A program made the translations under genes and the position numbers. Source: Adineta vaga (taxonomy: Eukaryota > Rotifera). Taken from it: a stretch of DNA of 64,000 bases. Each line of letters opens with the position of its first letter. Within the stretch, counting starts at the first letter, position 1. Shown piece by piece: positions 11,788 to 22,858 of this stretch. Location of the stretch: contig CP075496.1 in assembly GCA_021613535.1 (NCBI GenBank), positions 13,640,001 to 13,704,000 of the forward strand. Reading direction: 5' to 3'. A model generated the notes under the pieces. That model was not told the origin of the DNA and ran no database searches. It was given only the letters and a program-made list of their open reading frames with translations.

Positions 11788-13195
11788 GTAAGTTATATAT
11801 TTCTTCGCCTTCTTTTAAGAAATCATTAGAGATTGTTTTAATTTAATTTCAATCATTCATTTTATTCTCTCTTTCTCTCTCTCGATTTGCAATTCAATGT
11901 TCAATTAATACATTAGAGAATAGAATATATGTCAGATTCGTTACTAGAAATTTATGCTCTGTCAAGCGAAAACAATCGTTGTATGTTCTATCAATTAAAT
12001 CTAAGTGAGCAATGAAATGGAATAGCTGTCAGTCTATGTATACGATAGCGTCATATTCGTCTATATTTACCACAAATATTTCAATGAGAATTAGTATCGA
12101 TTCGGTTATTTGTTATCCGATGCAAATCATTTTTACTAATTTTCGTCTAACAGACTTTTTCTACATTGCGACATATTACCCGATTGATTTTTTGAATCAA
12201 TAAGTTGTGCGAAACATCCGTCAATCTATTTATTCTCTATATATTTTGTTTTTTTTTCTAGCTGAAAGTACACGTAAGCAATTGCTAGTAGACGATACGA
12301 TAATTGTACTAATTTCATTAATCATTGTCCGCTTGATTGTATATATTAGTGAAAAAAAAAGATCGTTAGTTTTATAGTTGATTTCTCATACATACATATA
12401 TATATATATGTATTTAAAATCTAGATAAATTAGTTGGTAATTATGAAACTATTAGATATTTTCAAGGAAATATAGTGATGATTTACAATTATTCAAAGAG
12501 ACATAGATTCTTTTTCTTTGAGTCTTCGATTCTGTTTCTATCAACACATGAATACATATGGATATTGATTGAGTCGTTGGTGCTTTATCTAAAAAAGGAC
12601 TTGATGATAAGTTTTTGTTCGACAAAAGTAATTCTAAGTATATATTTAGTAACAAAATTGGCAAATTAACACAATCAGAAAACAAAATCTTTCATTTGAA
12701 TTTTGAATGCCTGATCATTGTTATTACAGATCTAAATGATAAGAATTCTCCTTCATATTTTGAACTATAATAAACATATCTCTAACTTTGCTTCACATTA
12801 GAAATCAAGAGTGACAAATTTATCGTAAATCTTTGCTATTGAACCTTGAATTGCAAAAAAAACATATCTTATCTTAGTCATCTTTCTTGTAAATATTGTG
12901 TATTTATTAAAATTATCTCTAATGATTTCAACATTGATATTCTCAACGAACATATAAGCATCAATAGTTATTTCAGCAATCATTTTTTTCTCTCTTTCTC
13001 ACCTATACCATAATGTTATTTTGTTTTCAGTTTTCTTTTTTTCTCTTCTTCTTCTTCTTGTCTTACCTATCTCATTAGTTAACGTGAACCTAATAACTGT
13101 ACAAATAACACAAAAATAATCGAAAAAAAAAACCACATTATTTACAATGTGTGTTTATACATTAATCGATCGATCGACAATATAGTTTACCTATA
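11788..13195. other. Intronic sequence of the kinase locus
   Basis: AT-rich intron downstream of first exon A. It includes (TA)n tracts near 12393-12409 and no further convincing exon. Short ORFs on either strand (for example 12452-12685) show no coding signal. Confidence 0.4.
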
Positions 13196-13431
13196 TTGAA
13201 TCATTTGGTTTTTTTTGTGTCGCTATATGAATTACTAATGATTATCAGTCGACAAGTCTCCTATGGAAATTCTCTTGGTAAAGTATCTTCATTTCATTTT
13301 GGTGAAGATATTGATTATATGACGCAGAAATATGGACAACAATCTTTATCTCGTCATCATCGAAAGAAACATCGAGAATATCCAAATACTTTCATCGAAC
13401 GTATGAAATCCAATAATCGATATTTTACAAA
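13196..13431 (+). CDS. CLK/Doa kinase alternative first exon B
   Basis: Seen: an open frame from an ATG at 13196 (or the in-frame ATG at 13238) to a GTATGT donor at 13432, ending in phase 2 like exons A and C. The encoded piece (for example YGNSLGKVSSFHFGEDIDYM and RHHRKKHREYPNTF) is basic and His-rich. It matches no domain I know. Phase 2 is exactly what the shared exon 16461-16719 requires. Inference: an isoform-specific N-terminus from its own promoter. This is weaker than exon A because the exon is short and has no known motif. Confidence 0.45.
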
Positions 13432-14325
13432 GTATGTTGTATTAGAATAAGAAAAATCGTAAGATTTTTAGTCTGTAAAGAATATAAAATATGTGATGTT
13501 CAATTCTTTATTGATAAATTCTTTGGAGAAACGGATTTATTTTGTTATCTTAAGAGAAATTGTTAATTCTTCTTCTTCTATATCACAACTATAAAGGCAA
13601 TAATAACATCATTGACTTTCTTTTTTTTTCCATAAACTAGAGAATATTCTTCGTATTCTTTTGTAAAGTAATACTTGGAAGTAAATAGTGTCGAATGTAG
13701 GCGGATAAAAAGAGCACAGAGGCTAAGAATTTTCTTCGTCATCACTGTATGTATACGTTTGGCGCAATCGCGAGCGCGCGCGCGTACATATGCTTACTGG
13801 CTTACAATCTTACCATCCTTAGCAAGCGTAATTACTTTGAAAATATCTTCATCCTTTTCTTTTCTTTTCTTTTTCTTTCTTCTGCGTATGTATATCTATC
13901 TGTTGTGTATGATGAAAAAAACGAAGGAGAAGAAAGAGCATACCATATGAGAAAATCTTTCGCCTACATAATATCAATGCTTAACGGATATCGAGAGAGG
14001 AAGAAAGAACGGAAGAAAACAACAACAACAACAACAACAGCAGCAGCAGCAACTACACAAGTTTTCTGAAGATCAACATTTCCTTCTTCTTCTTCTTCTT
14101 CTTCTTCTCGTTGTCTCACTAAGGCAAGGCAAAAAAGAAGGCGTTGTCTCTTTCTTCTTCTGTACATTCATCTATACATATCTCTTGCGTAGTTATTCTC
14201 TCGGTTCGTTATTCATTCTTATCTAATCATCAGGAAAAACGAGTAGAAACCATCGTTAGCTTTTTTTTCTCTCCTTCTACTAACATATATACATACATAT
14301 CTTGATGGTATAAGACGATCAGCAA

Positions 14326-16298
14326 ATGACAAGCAATATCAGTTCAGGCACAACTGGTCACGCATATCGTCTACGACCAATGCCTCTTAATTCAGTAACT
14401 AATAGTTCAAATTTAACTGGACAATCAACAAATACAAATCTAAATAATAATAGTAATTCTTTATATTATGGTTCATCATCAGCAGCAGCACCGACAGTTA
14501 CTCCTCCAACATGGAGTTATTCAACACCTAGTCAACTAGCTCGTAAATATGCGAATATTGCACCTATATGGTGTCATATCACTAAACCAAGACAATTGAA
14601 AAAAAAATTTGCATCTACCTTTCATCAAGCACAATCATTAGTCAGTTTTTATAACGAAGATCGAGCACCAAGTGAACGACGTGGTTCACTTACTCAATCA
14701 CAAAATTCAAATCAATCTCAACAACAGCAACCGATTGTACATAGTACAAGTTCAAATCCACAATATCATCATACTCCTCATCATCATGAATCCAATAGTT
14801 ATCGTCAACAGTATACTCCCCATTATGCTTCGCATGATCTGGGAAAAGAATCACCAGTAACATCAATTTCCTCATCAGTAGCGTCTTCATCATCACGAGC
14901 TAAAAAGAAATATACAGGTGGTGCTTTAACAATGCATGTATCATCATCATCACGTTTACAATCACCACCACCACCGCCACCTCCACCTCCGCCATTGAAT
15001 ATTGAAGAAAAATTTTCGACTCCAACTGAACGTAAAGCTCGTATTGATCAGTTAAAAGATTTAGTTTTCAATACACGTATTAAAGATACAATGGTCGGAC
15101 GAACAGATTCAAAAAATCGTTCAACAACTAATTTGCATAAAGCAAATTCATTTAAACGTATTGATCAAATAACTAATCCAATGGATGATTATCAACCAAC
15201 AGTCTTTCCACCAACGACACCAACACGAAAAGATTCACATTATTATCATTATCATTTACCATCAAATACGATTTCATCAACAATCAATGATAATCTCAAT
15301 AAATCTACTGTACTTTCACCCCTATCAACTTCAACAACAGCAGCAGCAGCAGCAGCATCTTCTTCTTCTTCAGTAATACCATCAACAACATCACATCCAT
15401 CATATAATTATGATTATTTACGTGCAAAATCAAAAGAACATACACGACCGACATACCATGATTCAAATTATATAACGACTCCTATACATACAACAGAAAT
15501 ACCATCATCTTCCGCTTCTTCTTCACAAATTGGATCAAGTAATTTACCATATATCGGTTCAACAATAGGAACAAATCCTTTGAATTCTTATCGTACATAT
15601 GATGAACATAGTTATATTGGTAAACCGAGTACAACTATTGATAAAAATTCATCGTATTCAGCCGTTACTTCATATCCAAGTTATCAAACACCTGGCTCAT
15701 CAAAACGACGTATTAAAAAATATCTACTTGCTAAAAGTGGTATTGGTACGTCGCTTTCTCATCAAACAGAACCTATTCTGACTAATTTTGAAAACTTATC
15801 TCTACATGATGAAGATAAAACAACAAATGGAGATGGTTCGAGTGTCATCATTGCAAATACACATACAACAACACCACCATCTCCAAGACTTTCAACATCT
15901 CCAAAACCAATAATAACAACAAACAGTGCTACTGTTGTTCCATCAATTGATACAGCAACAACACCTCCGTTACCATCTATTCCAGTAATTCCAACACTTA
16001 GTCCAGCTATTTCACCACCGCCTGTTTCAATTAATAACAATATTGTAGAAAATAATACTTTTTCTACACCCAATGCTCAATTATCACCAAGTCCACCACT
16101 AAATAGTACTAATACTATTATTAATAAAATTCCTCCAGTTATTGTTATACCATCATCGACGTCTCTCACATCTCCAAACAAACAACAGCAACAGTCATTG
16201 AAATCAACAACAAATTCTCTTCTCGAGCTTGTTCCTTCACATAATGGAAAGGAACAATCTCCATCTCGATCGATCGTCTCTTCAACTATCGAGGACGG
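14326..16298 (+). CDS. CLK/Doa kinase alternative first exon C (giant, low-complexity)
   Basis: Seen: a 1,973-nt open frame from ATG 14326 whose best donor is GTGGGG at 16299, again phase 2, so it can join the exon at 16461. It encodes about 657 residues of Ser/Thr/Pro/Asn-rich, probably disordered sequence with a polyproline run (near 14969-14995) and poly-Ala/Ser tracts. If not spliced there, the frame runs to a stop at 16344. Known: Drosophila Doa, the fly LAMMER kinase, makes isoforms with very different long N-termini from alternative promoters. Inference: a long isoform of the same kinase. It could instead be a separate single-exon gene, but the phase match and lack of any gene end signal favour the isoform model. 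Confidence 0.55.
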
Positions 16299-16460
16299 GT
16301 GGGGATTTTCTCTATGTGTGCGTGTGTTTATGTGTGCATTTTAAGGATAAGAATGATTGCTGTGTTACTATCCGATGCTTGAGATAGAATAAGCCTTATA
16401 TTCCTATACGTTTCCCTTTTTTATTTTTTGCATGTATCAATCTTTTGCATGTGTTTGCAG

Positions 16461-16719
16461 TTCTTCGACACCGTCTCGCAATAATATACACACTAGCTCA
16501 TCAATTGAACGTCATCGTAGGCGTCGGCATAATCGACATGATTCTTCGGAAAATCGACGTGGCACAAATAACACCGGTGGTACAACACGTGCCGAAAGTA
16601 TTACAAGTAATACTTCAACATCGAAACGTCATAAGAAAACGAGCAATATAACGAATAATCATACAAATAATAATTATCATCATCATCATAAACGATCAAC
16701 TTCATCACCAAATCAAAGA
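16461..16719 (+). CDS. CLK/Doa kinase shared 5' exon
   Basis: Seen: a TTTGCAG acceptor at 16460, open frame of 259 nt (1 + 258), GTAAGT donor at 16720, phase 0 out. It encodes an Arg/His/Ser/Asn-rich segment (RHRRRRHNRH, HHHHKRSTSSPNQR) like the linker between RS domain and kinase core in CLKs. It accepts the three phase-2 exons upstream and feeds in phase into 18512. Its basic and RS character supports nuclear speckle localisation by family analogy. Confidence 0.62.
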
Positions 16720-17780
16720 GTAAGTCCTTCTTGTTTCATTTTTTATCCTTAGATTCCGATTATTCATCAGTGTATGAGAACATTATCTTTGTACCTTTGC
16801 ATACATACACACACACTAGTTAACAACCGAGGTTAATGGCACCTTGATATGTCGTGCCAAACGCGTGTACATATATAGAGAAGTATACTGCATATAGAAA
16901 TATACAAAAAAGAAGGAAATTGACCCCACATCGGTTCTTTTTTTTTGTCTTCTTCTTATGCAACTATAAGACTACCATGAGTATGGCATATACTCGACCA
17001 CATTCATAGGACAATGTGAAATAGTCAATGGTCAACTTAATCCTACTTCTTCCTCGTTTACTTAGATATTCTCACATTTAAAATTGTTTGCTAAGCAAAA
17101 GAAGAATAGTATTAGTTGCAGCTGTAGCAGCAATCGTAGTAGTATAGTTTCAATATTCTGAAAAGGCGAAAAGAGAAAAAGAAAGGAAAAAAAGGACGCT
17201 ACTACTACTATTGCTGCTGTTGTTGTTGCTGCCGCTGCCCTTTCTATCGTCCAGATGATCAGTCGGGAAGAAAAAGATGGCGAACACTGTATGCATGAAC
17301 TCTAATGGACAAATGATAAAGAAGTAAGAGAAGCAAAAAAGAAACGAAGAAGAAGAAGAAGAAGAAATAAAGAAAAAGAGAGTGAGAGAACGAACACATA
17401 TTGATATAGAAGTGGTCACTTGGTCGAATTGATTAATAATTTTCGAGCAAGCAAACTGACGACGACGACCTTCGTCTAAAGTTTTTTGGTGGCGGAAGAA
17501 AAGAAGAGGAAAGACAAAGATTGTTATTCGCTCACGTACATACACATACATACATCCATATATTCTCTTCATATCCATATCGGCGAAGAAACGTACAATA
17601 TACATTCATCTATTATATTCATTCTTTTCAAATCGATATTTTACATATATATATATATATTTCAATGTATTATTCTCTGGGTTCACGAAGGTAATATTTC
17701 AAAGAAGAAAAAAACGCTTCGAAATATTTCCTTGAAGAGAATATGACCTGATTTAATCCGAAAAAAATTCTTTCAACAAA
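16720..17780. other. Intronic/promoter sequence before first exon D
   Basis: Intron between 16719 and 18512 containing simple repeats (CTA/CTG-type near 17200-17240, GAA-type near 17345-17365, AT tract near 17646-17660). It probably holds the promoter of exon D. A 151-residue antisense ORF here is low-complexity read-through and was rejected. Confidence 0.4.
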
Positions 17781-18092
17781 ATGCGACTCATTCAATTCAA
17801 TAGTGGTCTTCGTGTTGTATTGAAAGATGTTCAACAACAACAACAAACTGACCCATTACCAAGATATTATCTTGCTCCTCCATTACAACCACCTCCACAT
17901 CATTCATCGAATACATCGATAGCTACCACAAGTTCATCAAGTAAATCAAATATTTCAATAAATACAAATCATGAATATTATATACATCGACAATATCTTT
18001 CATCCACACATTCAACAAATTGTCAGACATCTAATCCAGTAAAAACACCACCCGTATTGAATCCAATACCATCATCAACGCTTACCGTCGAG
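17781..18092 (+). CDS. CLK/Doa kinase alternative first exon D
   Basis: Seen: ATG 17781 opens 312 nt (104 codons) to a GTAGGA donor at 18093, phase 0. The next shared exon (18512) also starts in phase 0, so this exon would bypass 16461-16719. It encodes a Gln- and Pro-rich, Ser/Thr-rich N-terminus beginning MRLIQFNSGLRVVLKDVQ. A CA/GT-type microsatellite lies just downstream (18154-18177). Inference: a fourth N-terminal variant of the same kinase from an internal promoter. Confidence 0.55.
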
Positions 18093-18153
18093 GTAGGAAT
18101 AAGTCAAACTCTACACGATGTACAATGAAAATAACACGTACACATCTCTAAGT

Positions 18154-18177
18154 TGTTGTGTGTGTGTGTGTGTGTGT
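18154..18177. repeat. (GT)n microsatellite
   Basis: About ten GT units just after the exon D donor of the kinase locus; a likely length-variable marker. Confidence 0.8.
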
Positions 18178-18511
18178 CATCTATTTATTCAAAAGCTTGA
18201 CACGTGTACAGATGTTTGACCTTCTTTACATTTAACTTACATTATAAATCAACGAAGCACATCTTTATTCTAAAAAGGCATACCATATATACTTATGTAA
18301 TTTATACCGACTTGTTTCCTCTTCTTCTTCTTCTTCTTCGTTGTCACCCCTATTAGTAAAGTAAGATGATGTAATAATGATCGGATTCTTTTCCCTGAAG
18401 GCGACATGAAGTGAAAGTAAGTAGATGTGCGTGTGTATGTTCAATCTAAAAAGAATTAAATAATCTGTCTGAGAAAAATGACGATTATATGTGTATGTTT
18501 TTTTCATGTAG

Positions 18512-20378
18512 AATCGACGAGACAAAAGCGATTCGGGCCATGTCAATATTCGTGATGATGATGAAGGACATTTGATTTATGTTCCAGGTAAATTTATCTA
18601 TTATAATTTTATTGAAAAAAAAAACTTTATTAATTCTTCTTTTAGGTGATATTTTACATCATCAATGTAAGTACGATTTTGTCCTAGTTCAGTTGTTCAC
18701 ATATTAACATCATTTTATCAGAAATAATATTTTGATTGATGAAGAGAGAATTCATTGTTGATAGCCTTTAGCAAATGATTGATAATTGAGTAGTTGAAAT
18801 ATGAAAATTATAATTGATTAATGAGTATATGTTCTTTTGGATAATAGTATAGACATTGATTTTCATCTGATAACTTTATCTCTATATTATAATAATAAAT
18901 CAAACGAAAACATGTTTATTGATTTATCACTTCAATTAGTGATGAGATATTCAATCGATATCGATGTATGAGAATTGAATAAATATATATTTAGATGAAA
19001 TTCGACGAACACTTGGCGAAGGTACATTTGGCAAAGTTGTAGAAGTTCGTGATCTTCGCGGGTAAGAAGAAATTTACAAGATTTTTATTGATAAAAATGT
19101 TCGATTTTGAATCATTTAAGTGATGGTAATAGACGTTTAGCATTGAAAATTATAAAAAATGTTGAAAAATATCGTGAAGCGGCCCGGTTAGAAATCAATG
19201 TACTTAAAACAATCAATGAAAAAGATCCCGATGGTGTTAAGTAAGTTTAAATTAACTTCTACAAACAAAAAATGAAACATTCTTCTTTAGTTTATGTGTT
19301 GCATTACTTGATTCATTTGATTATTATGGTCATATCTGTATTGCTTTTAATATGTTAGGTTTAAGTGTATTTGATTTTTTAAAAGAAAATAATTATATCC
19401 CATATCCAATTGATCAAGTGCGTCATATTTCATATCAATTATGTCTTGCTGTTAAATTTCTTCATGACATTGCATTAACACATACAGATTTAAAAGTAAG
19501 AAGAACAAAATATTGAATATTTCATAATCGATTCCCTTTTTTAGCCTGAAAATATTCTTTTTGTGAATTCGGAATATAATGTTGTATTTAATCATCGAAA
19601 AGTAGGTTTTATTTTGTTAATAAAAGAAGTAAAATGTTGTTTTTGAAGAGAAGAGATGAACGTGTCGTACGTCAAACTGATATTAAAGTCATTGATTTCG
19701 GTTCTGCAACATTCGATTGGGAACATCATTCAACAATTGTTTCAACTCGACATTATCGTGCACCTGAAGTTATTCTCGAATTAGGTTGGTCTCAACCATG
19801 TGATGTTTGGAGTATTGGTTGTATTCTTTTTGAACTTTATCTTGGTTTTACACTTTTTCAAGTAAATTCAATTCAATTCTTTGTTTTTGAAGAAAAAAAA
19901 TAACTTATTTGTTTAGACACATGATAATAAAGAACATTTAGCCATGATGGAACGTATCCTTGGTTCTATTCCATATCGAATGGCAAAACAATCAAAGTAA
20001 AAAGAAAAAAATTCAGAAGATTTTGAAATAAATGAATTTTTTTAGGAAAACGAAATATTTCTATCATGGTCGACTGGATTGGGATGAACGTAGTTCAGCT
20101 GGTCGTTATGTACGCGATAATTGTAAACCATTAAGGGTAAAGATGAATCTTTCGAAAAGAAATATCTATTAAAATTCTTTTCTCTTTAGCGTTATATGAT
20201 GAGTGACGAACAAGATCATCAACAATTATTTGAATTAATTGAAAAAATGCTTGAATATGATCCAAAACGACGAATAACCTTAACTGAGTCTCTTCGACAT
20301 CCATTTTTTGAACGTCTTTTACCAGAACAGCGTATTAGCGAACTTCCTCCAATCGTCAATACAACTTCCAAGTCTTGA
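18512..20378 (+). CDS. CLK/Doa LAMMER protein kinase, catalytic core (with apparent 1-nt frameshift)
   Basis: Seen: ten exons (18512-18587, 18646-18666, 18995-19061, 19121-19240, 19291-19495, 19544-19601, 19649-19861, 19917-19996, 20046-20136, 20190-20378). Motifs in order: [11 protein letters not shown] (P-loop), ALKII (catalytic Lys), THTDLKPENILF (HxDLKxxN-type catalytic loop), [17 protein letters not shown] (activation segment), [10 protein letters not shown], and [11 protein letters not shown], the diagnostic LAMMER motif. The C-lobe end is complete. Known: CLKs are dual-specificity nuclear kinases that phosphorylate SR proteins and control splicing. Odd: exon 19544-19601 is 58 nt where 57 would keep frame. 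Six Ts at 19557-19562 follow PENIL, and five would restore the conserved FVNS continuation. Elsewhere phases agree. So the copy has either a homopolymer sequencing error or a real inactivating indel. Family call very sure; integrity uncertain. Confidence 0.9.
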
Positions 20379-20868
20379 TAGTGTTTATCTTGTGTGATAT
20401 ATATTTAACATATATCCTTTCTTTCTATATAAATATATCTGAGGAAATAAAAAACAAAAACTACGTAGAGAAGAGAAATCTAATCGAATATTGGTGTCGC
20501 TTTTTGTTTCTCTTTTTGTGCATGTTCTCTTTTTCTTTTTGTTGTATTACTTTTTCTTCTATTTGTACTGCTATGATGATGAATTATGATTGAAAAAAAA
20601 GAAAACAAACAAGAAAGATAAAGACATTAAAATACAGACCAAACAATTGTTTCCTTCTTTTTCTTCATTCTTTTTTGCTTGTTATCTTTTCATGTAATTC
20701 TCTACTTCTCTTCGTTTTTTCTGTATCCGTCCGGCTAAATATCAAGTTAGCCAGAGAGGATGAGTAAAAAAAAAGAAATCACAAATTAGACAAAAATAAC
20801 TCTTATGTACATACATATACATATATATATATATATATATAAACAGATCACTTTTTACAGATTAAATA
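20379..20868. other. Intergenic region with (AT)n microsatellite
   Basis: Kinase 3'UTR and the promoter of the next gene. T-rich tracts, then a pure AT repeat at about 20818-20840, just 29 nt upstream of the next ATG. No coding exon seen. Confidence 0.5.
20818..20840. repeat. (AT)n microsatellite
   Basis: Uninterrupted AT repeat immediately upstream of the pseudo-dehydrogenase-RING gene. Confidence 0.85.
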
Positions 20869-22386
20869 ATGGTTCGCATTGCAGTTTTGGGTTGTGGAAC
20901 TATGGGTTTGAAAATTGCAGGTTTATATCTTCGATTTGATTGTTTATTATTGATCGATTTTTCTTTGTTTCATAGGCAATTTCGCCTATTATGGTCATAT
21001 TGTAAAGATTTTCGATAGTGATTTAAGACAATTGGATAGTGCATGTGAGCGTATTCATCATGATGAAGATCAATTATATCGTGATGGACTTATTGAAATG
21101 CCGAAATTTTTAGTGAGTTTTTTATCTACAAAATCTTCAAATTTCTTTCTTTTTCCATCAGGGTCAAATCTTATGTTTAAATCGTCTTGAAGATGCTGTT
21201 AAAGATGTGGAATTTATTTTCGAATGTATTGTTGAAAATCTAGAACTAAAACAATCATTAATTGAAAGTAGGAATTTTCATGCAAAGAAAATTAGGTTAA
21301 ACAAGAACAGCCTCTTTTTACTTACCTATAGAATGACATACTTTTCAGGTCAGTTTTAACCGATATAATTTTCTTCATTATTCGAGAGAAACGAAAAAAA
21401 GACGATGAATACTTTTATCATAAGGAGTCGACTTTCTACTAGAAAAAAAAAGAATAATTTTAAACTGTCGTCATCAAGAACTCCATTTTCAAAATAAAGA
21501 ACGAAAAAATTAGGTCAAAAAAAATAAATTGTTCTACTTTTCTATTTTTAAGAAGCTGCTCAATCCGCTCCAGCAGATGCTATCATATGCTCAAATACAA
21601 TGCGATTAGATTTAGACAAAATATCGGAAAATCTTCTTCATAAAGAAGTAAATTGATCTTTAGTATTTCTAATTATCCATTAGAAGAAAAATTGTTCAAT
21701 TTAGAATTTTCTTGGAGCACGATTTTTGTATCCCGTATATTATGTATCGGAAGTTGAACTCAATCCAAGTATTTCAACAAGTACACAAACAATCAGTGCT
21801 TGTATGGAAATTCTATTCGTAATTTTCATTGATTAAACTTTCATTTTTTTTAGTAAGAAAATTACTTGAACAGATGGATAAAGTTTTGTACTTTCGTTCA
21901 ACAATGGATCCATTGATTCTCGATGAAGAACAACGTGAAACAAGACGAAAAGGTATTTTTTTTATGGACAAAGAATTTTCAATTGATAATGAATATTTCA
22001 TTTAGCTCGTATTGAACAATTGAAAAAAAGTAGTGGAATTATGGTTGTTCGTGGTCGAACATTACCTGAATTATCATCATCATCACATCGAACTGGTGGT
22101 CATGGTGGAACTCGTAGTGATTTAAGTAAATAATTCAAAACAATATTTTTTCGTTGTTTACAATTAATTTCTTTTAGTTGATAGTGCAACTAATGGAAAT
22201 AATAATTCTTTGGCTAATGAAAATGTTGATTGTTCAATTTGTATGGATCGTCCACGAAATTCTGTTATACGTTCATGTAATCATTTTGTTACATGTTATG
22301 AATGTGCACGTCTTCTATATAATCGAAAAGATCCATGTCCAGTTTGTCGAAAACGTATTGATGATGTTATTCGTGTATATACATGA
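20869..22386 (+). CDS. Rossmann 3-hydroxyacyl-CoA dehydrogenase-like domain fused to a RING finger
   Basis: Seen: eight exons (20869-20920, 20976-21112, 21162-21267, 21553-21647, 21705-21801, 21854-21952, 22006-22125, 22178-22386) join in phase to 304 residues. The N-terminus is an NAD-binding fold of the 3HCDH type: IAVLGCGTMG (GxGxxG at residues 8-13), ECIVENLELKQ, and IICSNT. In the segment matching GLHFFNPV of active enzymes the sequence is GARFLYPV, so the catalytic His is Arg136 and the Asn is Tyr139. The separate 3HCDH C-terminal domain is absent. After a Ser/Gly-rich linker, residues 254-293 form a C3HC4 RING (CSIC...CNHFVTCYEC...CPVC) at the very C-terminus, ending VIRVYT. Inference: a catalytically dead dinucleotide-binding domain steering a RING E3 ubiquitin ligase. 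The one longer intron (285 nt) could hide an extra exon, but phase does not require it. Confidence 0.85.
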
Positions 22387-22858
22387 AAAATTTTCTTATT
22401 TTAATATTGTACGTCGTGTGTCAGATGTATTGTGATATAGAACCACTTTTTTTTTGAATATTTTATAAATATAAATATTATTATATCGATGTATTATGCT
22501 TTGAATCTATTTTAGAGATTATACAAAGAGTTTTATTCTTTTTTTCTGTCTTTTCATAATGATCGAATTAAAACAATCATCATATTGGTAAGTCTTTTTC
22601 AGACATGATGAAGAGTATAGAAACATAAAAATACTGTCGAAAAGATAATAGATATAAAAATGTTCGAGAATTGATGGCAAAAATCTGACCTATTTCTATA
22701 TTAAAACTAGAGCATGTTTGCGTATGTTAGTCTTATCTATGCATTTGGTCTTTCAACCCCCTTTAAAGAAAGTAAATAGACTCGACTAGTATATAAAGAT
22801 CTTCTCATTTGAAATATTTTCATACTAATACCCATACCTTAAAATAAAATACTGAGAA
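22387..22858. other. Intergenic region
   Basis: AT-rich 472-nt spacer, 3'UTR then promoter. An ATG at 22559 followed by a GTAAGT donor looks like an exon but ends in the wrong phase for the next gene and was not used. Confidence 0.45.

Noticed and set aside
13675-14167. Overlapping ORFs around CAA/GAA repeats
   Set aside because: Three ORFs in different frames and strands arise from the same simple repeats; none has a phase-compatible exon end.
17150-17605. 151-codon minus-strand ORF in the kinase intron
   Set aside because: Mostly Phe/Ser runs from purine-rich simple repeats; no splice context or domain.
22559-22587. ATG followed by a GTAAGT donor as first exon of the CDP-alcohol fusion gene
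   Set aside because: It ends in phase 2, which puts the next exon in a frame with an early stop; the exon 22859-22889 has the required phase 1.
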